Source: Terana coerulea
Taxonomy: Eukaryota; Basidiomycota; Agaricomycetes; Polyporales; Phanerochaetaceae
Reading direction: 5' to 3'
Length of the DNA: 52,547 bases
NCBI GenBank assembly: GCA_024811115.1
Contig: JAKOGH010000575.1
Location: 1 to 52,547 of the forward strand
Shown here: in pieces, positions 13,086-23,626 of the stretch
How the letters are laid out: the number at the start of each line of letters is the position of its first letter
Position numbering within the stretch: the first letter of the stretch is position 1
Translations under genes and position numbers: made by a program
The notes under the pieces: generated by a model
The model's input: the letters and a program-made list of their open reading frames with translations, nothing else
What the model was told of the DNA's origin: nothing
The model's database searches: none

Positions 13086-14046
13086 ACGTCGTCTACCGGC
13101 GGCAATTGTGGATAATTTATGTAGGGCGCAAAATATATTATGTACACTTCAAACTTGACCGCAGGCGCACCAAGAACGGGGGTGCACTCCTGCGATGTTG
13201 TATATTCAGAGTAAAGTGCACATTGTACCACCTCAGCTTCAGAATACAGCCGTATCTCTATCGTCGTTGTCTTCCGCTACCAGCGTGTCCTCATCATGCA
13301 TTATCAGCGTACGCTCCCCATACACATCGTCGAGCTCGTCAACCAGAAACGTGTCCTCGACCATGAACTCATCTTCTTCGTCGCCAGCAGTGTTCATTAT
13401 GTCTTCGCAAGAGAACAATCCGTCGGACTCGTACTTGTTAATCATGCTGGAGATAAAGACAAGTTCAGTTCCCAATGACGAAGTGTATCACAACACGTAC
13501 CACTCCAGCTCTTGCACTTCGAGCGCGAACGCCATCGGGTCGTCCCTCCTGTCCGCTTCCCTGACATCGCGCCAAACCTGCGCAGGCACACTGTACATGG
13601 GAGATACGAACTTTGCCGCCGTCCCATCGAGCGTGGGTAGGCTCTGGTAGTCCTGGCCCGCCTTGTCCTCGAAACGCGATAGCTCCTCCTCGGACAGTTG
13701 GAACTTCAGCGACGACTCGTGCAACTCGTTCATTGTGACCCTTGTACCGAGCGTCGTCCATTGGAGCATGTCCTGCCAGGGGAACATCCTGCCAGGTTCA
13801 AGCGGTTTCAGCGCGGCAGGCCACTCCAGCGTCGACGACGGTGATATGGGGAGCGCGTGGTCCTGGAAGCCGTCCAACGTTGGTACATCTACAGCTGCGT
13901 AGCTGATTAGGAGCTCTTCATAGAGGCCTTCTGGGTCGTCGGTGTGCGTCCAGGAGGTAGTGACAAGCCCGGCATATCGACCAACGGGGAAGGATCGCAC
14001 AGCTTCGTACGCTTCGGAGTCCTCAGGAAAGCGCATGGCAATGGCA

Positions 14047-14903
14047 CAGACTCCTACCCGTCGTGTATGGACGGAGAGGGAGAGAGAAAGGGAGGAGGAG
14101 GAGAAGGCGCTTGATGGGTCAGATCTGACCGCCCGATATTCCAAAGGCTCCCTACCGTCCATACACGACTGGCAGAAAACAAATGTAAACAACTTATATA
14201 AGCGTGATAGGGGATGCCGAAAAACGATGCCGTGCTTGAATTTCTGGAAACTCCCATCACTGCCATCAACGCGACTCAGTACCTCCTGCGTCCGAGTCCC
14301 GATGGCTCGACACAACACCTGTCTAGTTTGCTGGTGAGCTTGACCGTACGAATCATTTGAGCCATAGACACTTCCCTCTTGGAATGCGCGATGTTTCCCT
14401 CGATAATTGGCACAACACCAAGTAAAAGTGCATATGCAAAGAATCAAAGCGCCGTGTAAATAGCTCCGACGAGTCGCCCACATCTAGGTGTTACACTCCT
14501 GGCGCACTTCTCTGCCTTGATTAGTGCTTTGACTCCGCAGCTGCTCTTTCTGCCAGCAAACTATGTTCTGGCTTACATTTTCGATTCGGCAAGTATCCCT
14601 GTGAAGCAATTGGCAGGTGTCTCGCGAGGCTGAGGCAGGTCCAAAGTTGGCCAGACAAGTGACCACATGCAGGCAGTCGCGTTGATGGCAATGATGGGAG
14701 TTTCCAGAAATTCAAGCATGGCATCGTTTTCGGCATCCCCTATCACGCTTATATAAGTTGTTTACATTTGTTTTCTGCCAGTCGTGTATGGACGGTAGGG
14801 AGCCTTTGGAATATCGGGCGGTCAGATCTGACCCATCAAGCGCCTTCTCCTCCTCCTCCCTTTCTCTCTCCCTCTCCGTCCATACACGACAGGTAGGAGT
14901 CTG
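14047..14903. mobile_element. Non-autonomous foldback (Mutator-like) transposon with ~230-bp terminal inverted repeats
   Basis: The left arm (14047-14276) and right arm (14675-14903) are nearly identical inverted repeats, beginning CAGACTCCTACC and ending GGTAGGAGTCTG, with only a few mismatches and one 1-base length difference. The 398-bp centre has no recognisable transposase. A 9-bp direct duplication, GCAATGGCA, flanks the element at 14038-14046 and 14904-14912. Long inverted repeats plus 9-bp duplications are typical of Mutator-like elements. The near identity of the arms suggests recent insertion. Confidence 0.85.
14060..14169. repeat. 110-bp hairpin-like module inside the left arm
   Basis: The segment is bounded by its own 15-bp inverted repeat, GTCGTGTATGGACGG and CCGTCCATACACGAC, and contains a 12-bp palindrome, GTCAGATCTGAC. 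An inverted copy occupies 14781-14890 in the right arm. It may be a subterminal transposase-binding module or an older MITE captured before the arms were duplicated. Confidence 0.6.
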
Positions 14904-15472
14904 GCAATGGCAGTGGTGTCGAGTTGAAATGCAACATACGAACCAGGCTGAACTGGCCACACTGCCGAGACAGGCGGGTTGTTGCTGGCTACCGACTGCC
15001 ATGACGAGGAGCGCGAGATGCTTGTTCTCGGCATATCGGCACCTGAGTGTGCAGACCATGGTGGTGCAAATAAAGCGCCGATAGCAACGCTGTCCGTCGG
15101 GCAGCCGGGCGAGACGGGACGGGCGAAGCTGGGTGGTATGTCGCGCGGAGGGATAGCGAGGTGGATGTGAGTGGGCTTCATGTTGCTTGGTATCCAGGCT
15201 GGGGGTATGAGCCAAGGCACAATTTAGAGACGTATATATACCAGAGCGAGTGGCGCTGTGACCCAGAGGTCAAAGGCAAAGCGACCGACTTGTCCAGTGG
15301 CCTCAGCGCTAAGTGGGTGCTTGGACAAAGTAATTTGATGAAATTGTACGGTTGGAGGCAGTGCCGTCCAAGGAAAAACCTGAATGATACAGGGGAGGCG
15401 CAATTACAGCAATACAAGGATGATAACAATAGCATTCCAAATCGTACCAAAGTGCCCGACTGAACCAAGACC

Positions 15473-16511
15473 CTACGCCACTACGACTTCCCGCTCCATC
15501 TTCCGCCGTTTCCTCTCCTGATCTTCCGACATGAGGTGTTCTGCTGTGGCCATCTCCCTCTTCTTTCCCGCAACAGGTTCAGAGTCCCCTGGTGAAGAAG
15601 ATGCAGCGGTCTTTCCTGCCTGCTTGAGCGGGTTGGCGCGCTTCAATGGGTTGACTCCAGCTTTGAGTGGGTTTACGGTTGGCTTCAGAGCGTTGAATTT
15701 CAGGCCGGTGGAAGCAGCAGCAGGTGGTTTAACGGCAACTGAGATAGTGGTAGCTTTAGGTGCAAGAGACAGGACGACTTTCTCTTGACCCTCTTCTCGC
15801 TTCAAGCCGGACTCCTCCGGTGGAGGCGAAACAGACGAGCCTTCCGAGCCAGCTTCTACCTTGGCCCGCTCGATCTGTTCTGCGATGAGCATGCGCTCCC
15901 TCGCCTCGTCCGACGTGGTAGCACGCTCCTTCTTCATGTTGGCTTCCTACATCATTCACGTTCATTGAGCTATAGCATACATGGTAGAACATGGCGATTA
16001 CGCACCTGTTTCGCAAGAGCCTTCGGACTGTTATCTATCCACGAGAGGAACCACCCCTTCTCCGTTTCCTCCACCCTTGCCACGCCCGTCCGGCCCAAAT
16101 GCTTCACAAATTCCGTCAAAGTAACCCAGCGCGTAGCGTTCATGTGTAGGTGGTTCCGGTCCTGAATAAACTCCTGATACACGTTGTTCGCTTTGACCCT
16201 GTTGGTGCCAAACCTGCGAGAGAGTAGCTGGACGAAGTCGTGCTGGAATTGCCCTGAGAAGTCGGAAATGTGACGGCCTGCGTTCTCGCCAACAACCAGC
16301 ATCTGGCGCAAATGGGACTCGGCCTCGATGTGACACTTGAAGCCGTTCTCGTCCCGGCATTGCTTCTGGCAAACCTGACAATACCATCGCAGGCGCTGCA
16401 GGCCTTTGGACTTCATCGCATTGGCGATGTACTTCGGCGTGCCGACTAAGACGTGGATTCAGCCTTGGCTCCACTAAGAGATACAATAGACGCACCTTCC
16501 GCGCGGGGCAT
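15473..16511 (-). CDS. KIN17: KIN17-family DNA/RNA-binding zinc-finger protein
   Basis: KIN17 proteins are nuclear, bind curved DNA and RNA, and are linked to DNA replication, damage response and splicing. Three exons (introns 16446-16495 and 15947-16005) give 309 residues. The start MPRAEVGTPKYIANAMKSKG is the classic KIN17 N-terminus. A C2H2 finger follows, with C28, C31, H44 and H50 (WYCQVCQKQC...FKCHIEAESH). Then comes the winged-helix part, with FSGQFQHDFVQLLSRRFG, ANNVYQEFIQDRNHLHMNAT and the RW-TLTEFVKHLGRTG stretch. The C-terminal third has a Lys/Arg-rich helix, repeats of the type (N)PLK, and the basic end ERKRRKMEREVVVA. No KOW domain is seen, as in other fungal members. Confidence 0.95.
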
Positions 16512-16854
16512 GTTGGGCAAGACTGTTGATGTCGAGGGGGGCTACTGGATAGAGCAGGGTGTGCAGCGGTGATGGTGGTAGACAGACAAGTAACACTTCT
16601 CTGACTAAGCCTCAAAGCCCGGTGCAATGATTACTGACTGCGGCAGTTTCCGATCACTCATGGCTACTTACCGTCGCTTAGGTGCTTACTTACCGTGCTT
16701 ACTAGCCCGTCTTATTCGAAATTCGAACACTCGCCGGTCCCAAATTCCATTGCATAGCTACACGAGTCGAATAATTGCATACATACTGGTTTGCATACAC
16801 ATAAAGCATAAGGACATGGGGTAAACGCAGACCGAAACAACAACAACAACAAAA

Positions 16855-17862
16855 TCACATATACTCCGCTCGGCCGTGTGCCATAGAGCGACGCACAACC
16901 TCTGCGTGGAAAAGACCCAACGAACAAGCCCGATCTAAGACCTTCCTCACCCAATGGACATGGCCCCTCATTGCTTCGACGTGCAGATCATACTGCATAT
17001 TATGAGCCTCATCCGCGATTTTCTCAAGGTCGAGGCGTTGCCGCAAGCTGATACTGCCAAGGGGCAGCATCTTCATGCGATGAATCGGTACCACGCACCC
17101 CGCCAGTTCGTCTTGCGTGTCCATCGAATGCGGGCCTAGATAGACAAACCGACCCGTTACGGTGTCTGTGTGCAACCTTAGGATGCGCCATCCTTGCGCA
17201 TTCCCTAAACGCCAAACGATTGCCCACAGAAAATCGGTGGGATGGCGTTGTGCGGTTCTACGCGGCTCGACGGCGATAAAAATGGTGGTCTCCTGGTCTA
17301 CTTCTTGATAAGCGGGATGGTTGCCTCGGTCGGTCGGTATCCCAGGCGAGTTGTGCAGTTCACCTCCATGTGTGTGACGCGCAACATCGAAGAACCCGCT
17401 GTGGGATGGCGGAACGTAAATGGATGACGAGTCATGCGTAGCACCCGTACTAGCTGCGGAGGATGCAGAGATAGGCCTGGGCCATTGAGGAACGGATGAC
17501 AGGGTCAAAGACCGCCTGGGAAGAGGTGGCGGAGAGGCAGCACGTCGGACATCGATTGGGGGCAGACGAACAGTAGTCCGTCCAGCGGGAGAAGGAAGGG
17601 AGTTAAGGCGCAGGCTACTGTATGAAGGGGCAGCTCTGATTGCGTGGTGAGGACGGCGGGTAGACGTAGAGACGGCGGACATAGTCGAGGAGATCGAATC
17701 GATTGAGGCACGGGAGGTTCTTGATGAAACGTCCGACGTAGTACTGACACGAGAAGACGCGTATGGAGCGGTGGAGGACGAACGTGAATCAACTCGCGAG
17801 GAGCGTGAGGACTGCGAGTACGTCGATGAGCGCACAGATGCCGGGCGGGAAGAGCCATACAT
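16855..17862 (-). CDS. Serine-rich hypothetical protein
   Basis: A single uninterrupted frame of 335 codons. Residues 1-90 are Ser/Arg/Thr-rich (MYGSSRPASVRSSTYSQSS...), followed by a Pro-rich basic linker (RLPPIDVRRAASPPPLPRR). From about residue 190 the protein looks globular: QETTIFIAVEPRRTAQRHPT, DFLWAIVWRLGNAQGWRILR, GRFVYLGPHSM and a C-terminal helical part (DLEKIADEAHNMQYDLHVEA). Similar architectures with a conserved small C-terminal domain are common in agaricomycetes, but I cannot name the family. The short upstream intergenic space, shared with plus-strand ORFs, gives no clue. Its coding status rests on length and amino-acid composition. Confidence 0.65.
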   Translation of the reverse strand: MYGSSRPASVRSSTYSQSSRSSRVDSRSSSTAPYASSRVSTTSDVSSRTSRASIDSISSTMSAVSTSTRRPHHAIRAAPSYSSLRLNSLPSPAGRTTVRLPPIDVRRAASPPPLPRRSLTLSSVPQWPRPISASSAASTGATHDSSSIYVPPSHSGFFDVARHTHGGELHNSPGIPTDRGNHPAYQEVDQETTIFIAVEPRRTAQRHPTDFLWAIVWRLGNAQGWRILRLHTDTVTGRFVYLGPHSMDTQDELAGCVVPIHRMKMLPLGSISLRQRLDLEKIADEAHNMQYDLHVEAMRGHVHWVRKVLDRACSLGLFHAEVVRRSMAHGRAEYM

Positions 17863-18483
17863 TGTGAATGGTGCTCTGGCGGGATGTGCAGGACAGTATG
17901 TCCGACTTTAACAGGATACGACGTGGAGGCACGTGTTCTGGCGACGAGCAGGCTAAAGGAGTGGCCGCGCGTGGTTCTGGGGTCGGCGGCATCGTTTATC
18001 GTGGAACAAAACCGACGCCACAAGGCCATTACACAAAACGTGGCCATCGCAACCGCGCCTCGCTGCCCTGCGTGGCCACGGCTATTGGTCTCGAATCAGA
18101 TGGATAGGAGGGTCGAGACCGTGCGCTAAGCCCACGACTTTACCCCCCGGTGACAGCGCTCAACGCATCCTTACAGTGTATCTGACGGGAGAAGGATGTT
18201 AGAAGTACGTAGCCAGCCTAACAGTCTGTTAATGAAGCACGATGTTTGACCGGTTGAGATTACTACTCACCTTATGAGCGGACGCAGTCACATCGCTTAG
18301 AGACCAAGAAATTCAAGGAAACATGCTGGACAGATAGGTTGAAGCATTGGAAAGAGCATCACCACGTTTGAAGGCAGCAGCGCATTCTAACAGGATTGAA
18401 AATTGTCGCAGAATCATACTCTACGCCGTATATCTTGTAGCATATGAGAGAAGAGCCAGCAGAGAAGACCGTGCCGACGTACA
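17863..18483. other. Intergenic region
   Basis: About 620 bp lie between the start of the serine-rich gene and the stop of the next F-box gene, both on the minus strand. It should hold the promoter of the former and the 3' end of the latter. No repeat, RNA gene or convincing coding frame was seen. Confidence 0.35.
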
Positions 18484-19901
18484 TTATGAATCTAACTTGA
18501 GTATCTTCCGCATTCGTGAAGTCAGCTTCGCTTCCAAGACCTCCTTCAATTCGTCTTGCAACCATGGATCGCCATCGCCAGCATTCCTATCTATCCGCAC
18601 AGTAAAACTGTCCAGGGTTGTTTCATGCCCCCTTAAAACTGTGTCTTCCAAACGCTCCCATTTGAGCTCTCGTATTCGTGCGAGAATGGTGGTAGGTGTC
18701 AGAAGGCGTGGCGAAATGTCTAGTGCGTTGTGCCGCAAGAAGAGCACTAGCTCTATATCACGCATGCTTGCAGTCCACAGCGCGGTCTGCAACACGGAAA
18801 GGCTCGCGTTGAACGAGCGGGTGTTACCTGTGCGTGATTTGGAATCGTCATGCCATGGCCAGAGGTCCATATGAATAGTAATATTTCGCAGCTTCGGACA
18901 GTTCCTAAGTGCCGGTAGACCGCCTATTCTGCCTGTCCTGGTTTCAGCATGAGTCTAATCATCGGGTGAAGAGGTAGCGCACCATCGAGGGGGAGTTGGA
19001 AACCGGAGTCGACATTGAACGAGTAGATACGCAGCTGCAACTTCTGGAGACCTTGCCCGACTTTGCGTATGAAGTTCTCTAGCACTTGTAGCTCCGCAAA
19101 CGTCGACACTGAGATGCTATTGACACAGAAGAGAGAGCCTGGCTCAATGACGTTTTGGAGCACCTCTAAAAATGAGAACTGCAGGCTGTCGTACGTCGAG
19201 AACCGGAATCCAACCGCGGCGATCTGCACTTTGTCGGCATCGACGTATTTCGCCAGCGTAGACCGGTCATGGGAGAGCGTGGTATATTCGATACCGGTAG
19301 TGGGGACAGGCTTGAAAGCGACCGTGTCGATGGAAGAAAACAAGCTAAAAATGTCGAGGACGTGTTCCGAGTCGCTGCTTGTCACATCGCCCAGCGCGAG
19401 CTTCTTCAAACTGAACCGCTTCCTCGGGACCACCGCATCGACATCTTCGCTCTGCGTCCTTCTAATCTGCAATGGGTTGCCTTGTCCAAGTTTCAAGACG
19501 TTGAGGTTTGGGAGAGCGTCGAGGAGGTTGCGGAGAGTGTCAAGCGAGAGATGGTTGTTCCCCTCCGTTTGCCACGTGTTGTTCGGGCATCTCAACTCTA
19601 GCTTCCTCACATTCGTATGCGCCCGCGGACATCGTCGAAAGAATGCGAGCAAGTCCTCGAAGCTGGCACTAAGCAGTTCGGGGGACGATAGGTGTGCGAG
19701 ACGAAGGCTGTGGAAGCGGATCCTCCGGAAAAGGTGTAGCGAGGCGAGAGGAAGCCAGGTGCGGGAGACAAGGGAGCACGCAGACAAGGTATGTTTATCC
19801 TTGTACACGTAGGAGAGGATTTCAATGACAATGTCATCAATAAGCCCGGGAGTCAACATTATCGTTAACTCTCCAGAGGGGTTTGGTGATGAGTTGGACA
19901 T
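18484..19901 (-). CDS. F-box protein
   Basis: The N-terminal region LIDDIVIEILSYVYKDKHTL followed by SACSLVSRTWLPLASLHLFRR is the F-box of the large agaricomycete family, giving Skp1 binding. The body has irregular leucine-rich, helical segments (VRKLELRCPNN, LDALPNLNVLKLG, FSLKKLALGDV). One 50-nt intron, 18933-18982, joins LPLDG to RIGGLPALRNCPKLRN and gives 455 residues with the start at 19901 (MSNSSPNPSG). A start 13 codons upstream (19940) is also open. Without that intron the frame would appear broken, so the splice matters. The substrate is unknown. Confidence 0.8.
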
Positions 19902-19940
19902 GGCAAGAGTGCAAAGCGTGCGAGCGACTCCGCTCCTCAA

Positions 19941-20553
19941 GAAAGCAGTCTGTCTCGCTCCCGCACAAGTGCACCGACTCGGTCACCGTGACAACTATGA
20001 TGTTGTACTGCGTCTGGCTGCTCTGTGCTGCTTACAGTATGGCCTCTGAGCGAGGCTTACAGTAACGGTACGTATTGGTTAGTAGCAACGTCATCGGGGT
20101 ACCGTTCTTACTATCAATGCATGGCAGTCTCTCTACTAGACTTTTACTTCACAATTGTTTCCCACCTTGCAGGGCATGGTGCGAATAATATTGCTCTGTT
20201 CTTACGGAAGCCATCTTGGATTCTGCTATACGTACGGAGGACGACTTATTCTGGATGAAGCCCTGAACTTTACGGAGTTTCCCAATATCCGTTCATGCCA
20301 TTCAACAAATCGCTGGATCTCGGCCTCCGTAATAGCCCCTGCCTTACTGTACCGCAAACAAATGCCCATTCTAGCGCCTTGTGATGAGTCAGGAAGAGTC
20401 ATTGCGAGTCAAGACGTGATCGGACACCCAACACAAGTACTGTTAAACTTCCAGTTTACTTCGGTTCGGTACGCCTCATCCCTGCTCGTCACGTCTGCAC
20501 ATCCATATTCATTTGCTCTGCAGCTCGTTTTCCCAACCGACTTCTGTCTCATC
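19941..20553. other. Divergent intergenic region (F-box / isochorismatase-like)
   Basis: About 610 bp between two genes transcribed away from each other; it presumably carries both promoters. An open frame runs in phase into the downstream gene from 20155, but its upstream part has no resemblance to isochorismatases, so it is treated as untranslated. Confidence 0.35.
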
Positions 20554-21129
20554 ATGCCTGCGATCGAGCTGACCCATCCGGCCCTCCTACTCATTGACAT
20601 CCAAGAGGGCTTTTTACATCGAACTCACTGGGGCACGCATCGATCTACGCCTGGTTTCGAGGCAAACGTCCCAATCCTCCTCTCCGCGTTCCGCAGACAC
20701 AATTTCCCCATCCTGCATGTCGCACACCATTCGCGCGATAGAAAGTCGGAACTACACCCCGAGACACATCCTGAGAGCGTCCCGTTTATGGGTCTCGCGG
20801 CGCCGAAGGATGGAGACGAAGTTTTTGTGAAGAACGTGAACAGCGCGTTCATCGGCACAAACCTCGAAGAACGAATCCGCGCACTGGGCGTGAAGCAGCT
20901 GTTCGTAGTCGGGCTGACAACGGATCACTGCGTGAGCACGTCCGTGCGCATGGCGGCGAACCTTGGCGTGGTAGGGGACGACGGGAAGGTGTATGTGATG
21001 AGGGATGCGACGGCGACATTCGACAAAGGCGGGTTCGACGCCGAGACGGTGCATGCTGTGACACTTGCTAGCCTAGATAATGAGTTCGCGGAGGTTATTC
21101 AAATGGAGGACGTCTTGCGTGTGCTTTAG
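20554..21129 (+). CDS. Isochorismatase-family cysteine hydrolase
   Basis: A 191-residue single-exon protein of the usual family length. Catalytic triad residues are visible: Asp15 in LLLIDIQEGF, Lys93 in DEVFVKNVNSAF, and Cys126 in FVVGLTTDHCVSTSVRMAAN, with the cis-peptide-type VGL-TTDHC segment. The C-terminal FDAETVHAVTLASLDNEFAE is also typical. Members hydrolyse amides or vinyl ethers (nicotinamide, ureidoacrylate, isochorismate and others). The substrate cannot be told from the sequence; lone fungal proteins of this kind are usually annotated only as cysteine hydrolases. The start at MPAIELTHPALLLIDI was chosen because the family begins about 10 residues before the catalytic Asp. Confidence 0.9.
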   Translation: MPAIELTHPALLLIDIQEGFLHRTHWGTHRSTPGFEANVPILLSAFRRHNFPILHVAHHSRDRKSELHPETHPESVPFMGLAAPKDGDEVFVKNVNSAFIGTNLEERIRALGVKQLFVVGLTTDHCVSTSVRMAANLGVVGDDGKVYVMRDATATFDKGGFDAETVHAVTLASLDNEFAEVIQMEDVLRVL

Positions 21130-21331
21130 GAGGTACGTTCCTGTGATATGTTGGAACGTGAATCTTGTTTGATATGTGCTGTACAGAGAGTACAAATAAC
21201 CGAAGGTTACAAGAGTTAATGTTATCGCATATGCGGGTGGGAAAACTCCTCCATTTGGGCTACGGCCGTTGAACATGGCGAAGTACACCAGCCGCCGCAA
21301 CACGGTTAACGAGCTTGCTTCGCAAATGGCC

Positions 21332-22416
21332 TTAATGCTCAGACTTCATTGCGCCGCTGGTCGATGGAGCGGAAGAGTTGATCTCCTCGGTCGAGGAGAG
21401 CCGTTCGGCTTCCTTCGCATACGGGTTGGCCACTCCAGGTCCATCAGCTTGAGCTTGGTGATGTACAGCTGTTGCCACCGGCTCAGCTACCGTCGGTAGC
21501 GACGGCGCAGAGGCTGATCGCTGTTGGCGTAGCAAGACACGATTCATGTTCACCAGCCGGGCGTTCTCGGTGACCAGTCGCGCTTGCTTCATGGCAGCCT
21601 CCGCAATCCTCGTCTGCAGCTCGGCGATCTCGGTAACGAGAATTGCTTCTCTGGTACGCAGCTCCGCGTTCTCTGTACTCATTCGCGCCTCGTCGTCACG
21701 CGCCGCTCTGAGGACAGCAATCTCCGCGTCGCCGGCGCTGACCTTGGCGGCGAGGGCGTCATGAGACTGCTGCAACATCAAGTGTTCGCGCTGCGCCGTA
21801 GCCGTCATGAGTGCCAGATGCTCTTTGTCCCCGAGAAGTCGCGACACGGCAGCAGTTTTGTCGGCAAGAGCTGCAGCGCTTTCTTCACGTTGCTTTTCGT
21901 GCGTCTTGGCTGCGATGCGGAGCCCGGCACTTTCGGCTCTCAGTGCGACAACATCCTTCTCGAACCGGGCGGTCTTCTCAGTACACCCGGTCATTCTGGC
22001 TTCAGGCGAGCTGGCATTGAGTGTCGCAGTCGCCAACGATCGATCGCACTCTGCTATCGTCTCTTTGAGCTTCTTGATCTCAGCGGCGAGCTTTGCGGCA
22101 CGGCCTTGCCAGTTGACGTTTGGTTGGACCTTTCTGAGCAGTTGGTTGAGCATGTCTAGCTCTGCTTCTGTCGGCGCAGATGGGCCTGCAGGCGAAACTG
22201 GGAATGGCGAGGCTGGACAGGGCATCGGTGAGGACTCGAGCAGAACCATTCTTTCCACTCACTCCCCAGTTTCAACATGCTATTGGCTGCGGAACCAGAC
22301 GGAGTATGATGTGAATGCTGAGTGGGATCATGGCTCCGAGGTCCTCCACCACGGAGGTGCGCTTTCCCTCGTTTCGAAGGCCCGGCGCTGACAGTGTCCT
22401 CTGCAGAACGCTTCAC
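21332..22416 (-). CDS. Nuclear-type coiled-coil protein, TENARL family member 1
   Basis: Two exons (intron 22198-22262) give 339 residues. The N-terminus has a basic, NLS-like patch (MKRSAED...GPSKRGKAHLRGGG), then a Ser/Pro/His-rich linker. Residues from about 70 to 270 form a long coiled coil starting ELDMLNQLLRKVQPN and continuing IKKLKETIAECDRSLA. The coil ends in ARLVTENARLVNMNRVLLRQ. The tail is disordered and closes with AMKSEH, a psi-K-x-E-like (SUMO consensus-like) end. The two plus-strand neighbours share the same plan and C-terminal motif. The function is unknown; a structural or chromatin-associated nuclear role is an inference from the basic patch and coil only. Confidence 0.7.
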
Positions 22417-22509
22417 GCCAGTGGAACCCCCACTACAGCCCCCTCACTGCCCAGGTAGTACGACTGAGAAGCGTTCGCATGCGACGATTCCTCGGGCCTT
22501 GAAACGCTT

Positions 22510-23313
22510 AACCGACCGTTCAAGACGTTTCAAAGCAGGGCCGACGGACGCACCGCGACTCAGACGGCGAAGCATGAAATCGAAAGGCTCACAGAACAGG
22601 TCTCTGATCGCGATAATACCATTTGCAAACTATGCGACAAAATTGCCGAGGTCTCCAGTCAGCGTGGCGAGGTCGAGAGGAAACTGGATACGCTGGTGAC
22701 AGAGTCTCAAGTGGCTCTAGATCGACAAACCGTGGACCTAGAACAAGCCATTCAGCAAGCGGAAGGCCAAAGACGAAGGGCAATGAAACTTGAGCAGCAG
22801 GCGGTAACCTTGAAAGCTGAACTTGATATAATACGCAGCAGCCAGGCAGACCTTACTGCGCTCCGTACCGAACATGCGAGGCTGCAGGCCGAGGTTACCG
22901 AGGTCGCTGCTCTTCGGGCCCAGGAGCAGACATTACGCGTGGAGAACGGCGAATTGCGAACACGAGGCGCGAAGCTTGTCACCGAGAACATGGAGCCGAT
23001 GAAGCAGAACGCAGAGCTGTGCGAGGAACCGGCCAAGCTCATCACGGAGAACGCGAGATTGTACAACGAGAACATCGTGCTGCGACGAGGGCAACAGACA
23101 TCGACACCAACAAGTCCATCAAGACCTGTACCGGAAAGCGCATTAGCATTCGTGTCAGGCAGGCAGACCGATGAATACGGAGAAGTTCCCGCAAGGCCGA
23201 TTCCTGCGGAGTCGAGCTCGAGCACCGTGAAGATTGAGCAAGACGCTATGTATCGTGTAGGCTGGTCGCGCGCGGTAAGCTTATCGCTGACTGCTTCGTC
23301 AATGCTATGCTAA
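22510..23313 (+). pseudogene. Coiled-coil protein, TENARL family member 2 (5' end missing or unresolved)
   Basis: The coil frame opens around 22510 (LNRPFKTFQSRADGRTATQ) and continues through HEIERLTEQVSDRDNTICKL to LITENARLYNENIVLRRGQ. This aligns with the neighbours' LLKKFQSSVDEHIRAKA... coil starts. The tail has SSSSTVKIEQD, again psi-K-x-E, but unlike the neighbours the frame reads on for about 20 residues. No NLS-bearing first exon was found: the space upstream is occupied by the start of the divergent family member 1. So it is either a 5'-truncated duplicate or it uses an unusual first exon overlapping 22320-22460. Confidence 0.55.
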
Positions 23314-23626
23314 GTGTACACGCCTACTAGAATCGTGCTCCTGGATCCAGATCGAGTTTGTGATTGCGGATACCAAAGAGAATATCAGACGCGTCCAGCT
23401 ATAAGGTCAATCGCGGGAAAAGTCCAGGCTTGGTTTGGCTGGTGTAGATATTGCGAATATATCTTTCATGAGCCTCGTTTTTGAGCATGGAATACATGTT
23501 GTAGAGTCTAGACTCGTATCCTTTCACCGTACCTGTTTGATAGTTTCGTGACAAGGAAGTCACGTGTGAGGGTCACGTACCTGTCGATTACCTTGAGGCT
23601 CGGACTGTCGCTTGTCCCTGCCTACC

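Larger units (their letters stand above)
13239..15181 (-). pseudogene. Unknown gene split by a foldback transposon at 14047-14903
   Basis: Two open segments face each other across the transposon. The 5' part (15181 to 14904) reads MKPTHIHLAIPPRDIPPSF...GALFAPPW...QPGSYVAFQLDTTAIA. The 3' part (14046 to 13489, then an intron near 13470-13530 and a last exon to 13239) reads MRFPEDSEAYEAVRSFPVGR...GLYEELLISY...PWQDMLQWTTLG and ends in an acidic tail (GDEEDEFMVEDTFLVDELDD). Counting the 9-bp target duplication once, the frame runs straight across the insertion point, which supports one ancestral gene. The family was not recognised. A shorter protein could still start at the ATG at 14036, ten bases from the element, using transposon sequence as promoter; the element carries a TATATAAG box. 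Confidence 0.55.

Noticed and set aside
14047..14903. Foldback element considered as a large intron of the split gene
   Set aside because: Exact 9-bp target duplication and matched terminal inverted repeats identify it as a transposon insertion, and no GT-AG pair sits at its borders.
18924..18990. Apparent frameshift between the two halves of the F-box gene
   Set aside because: A 50-nt GT-AG intron (18933-18982) restores the frame.
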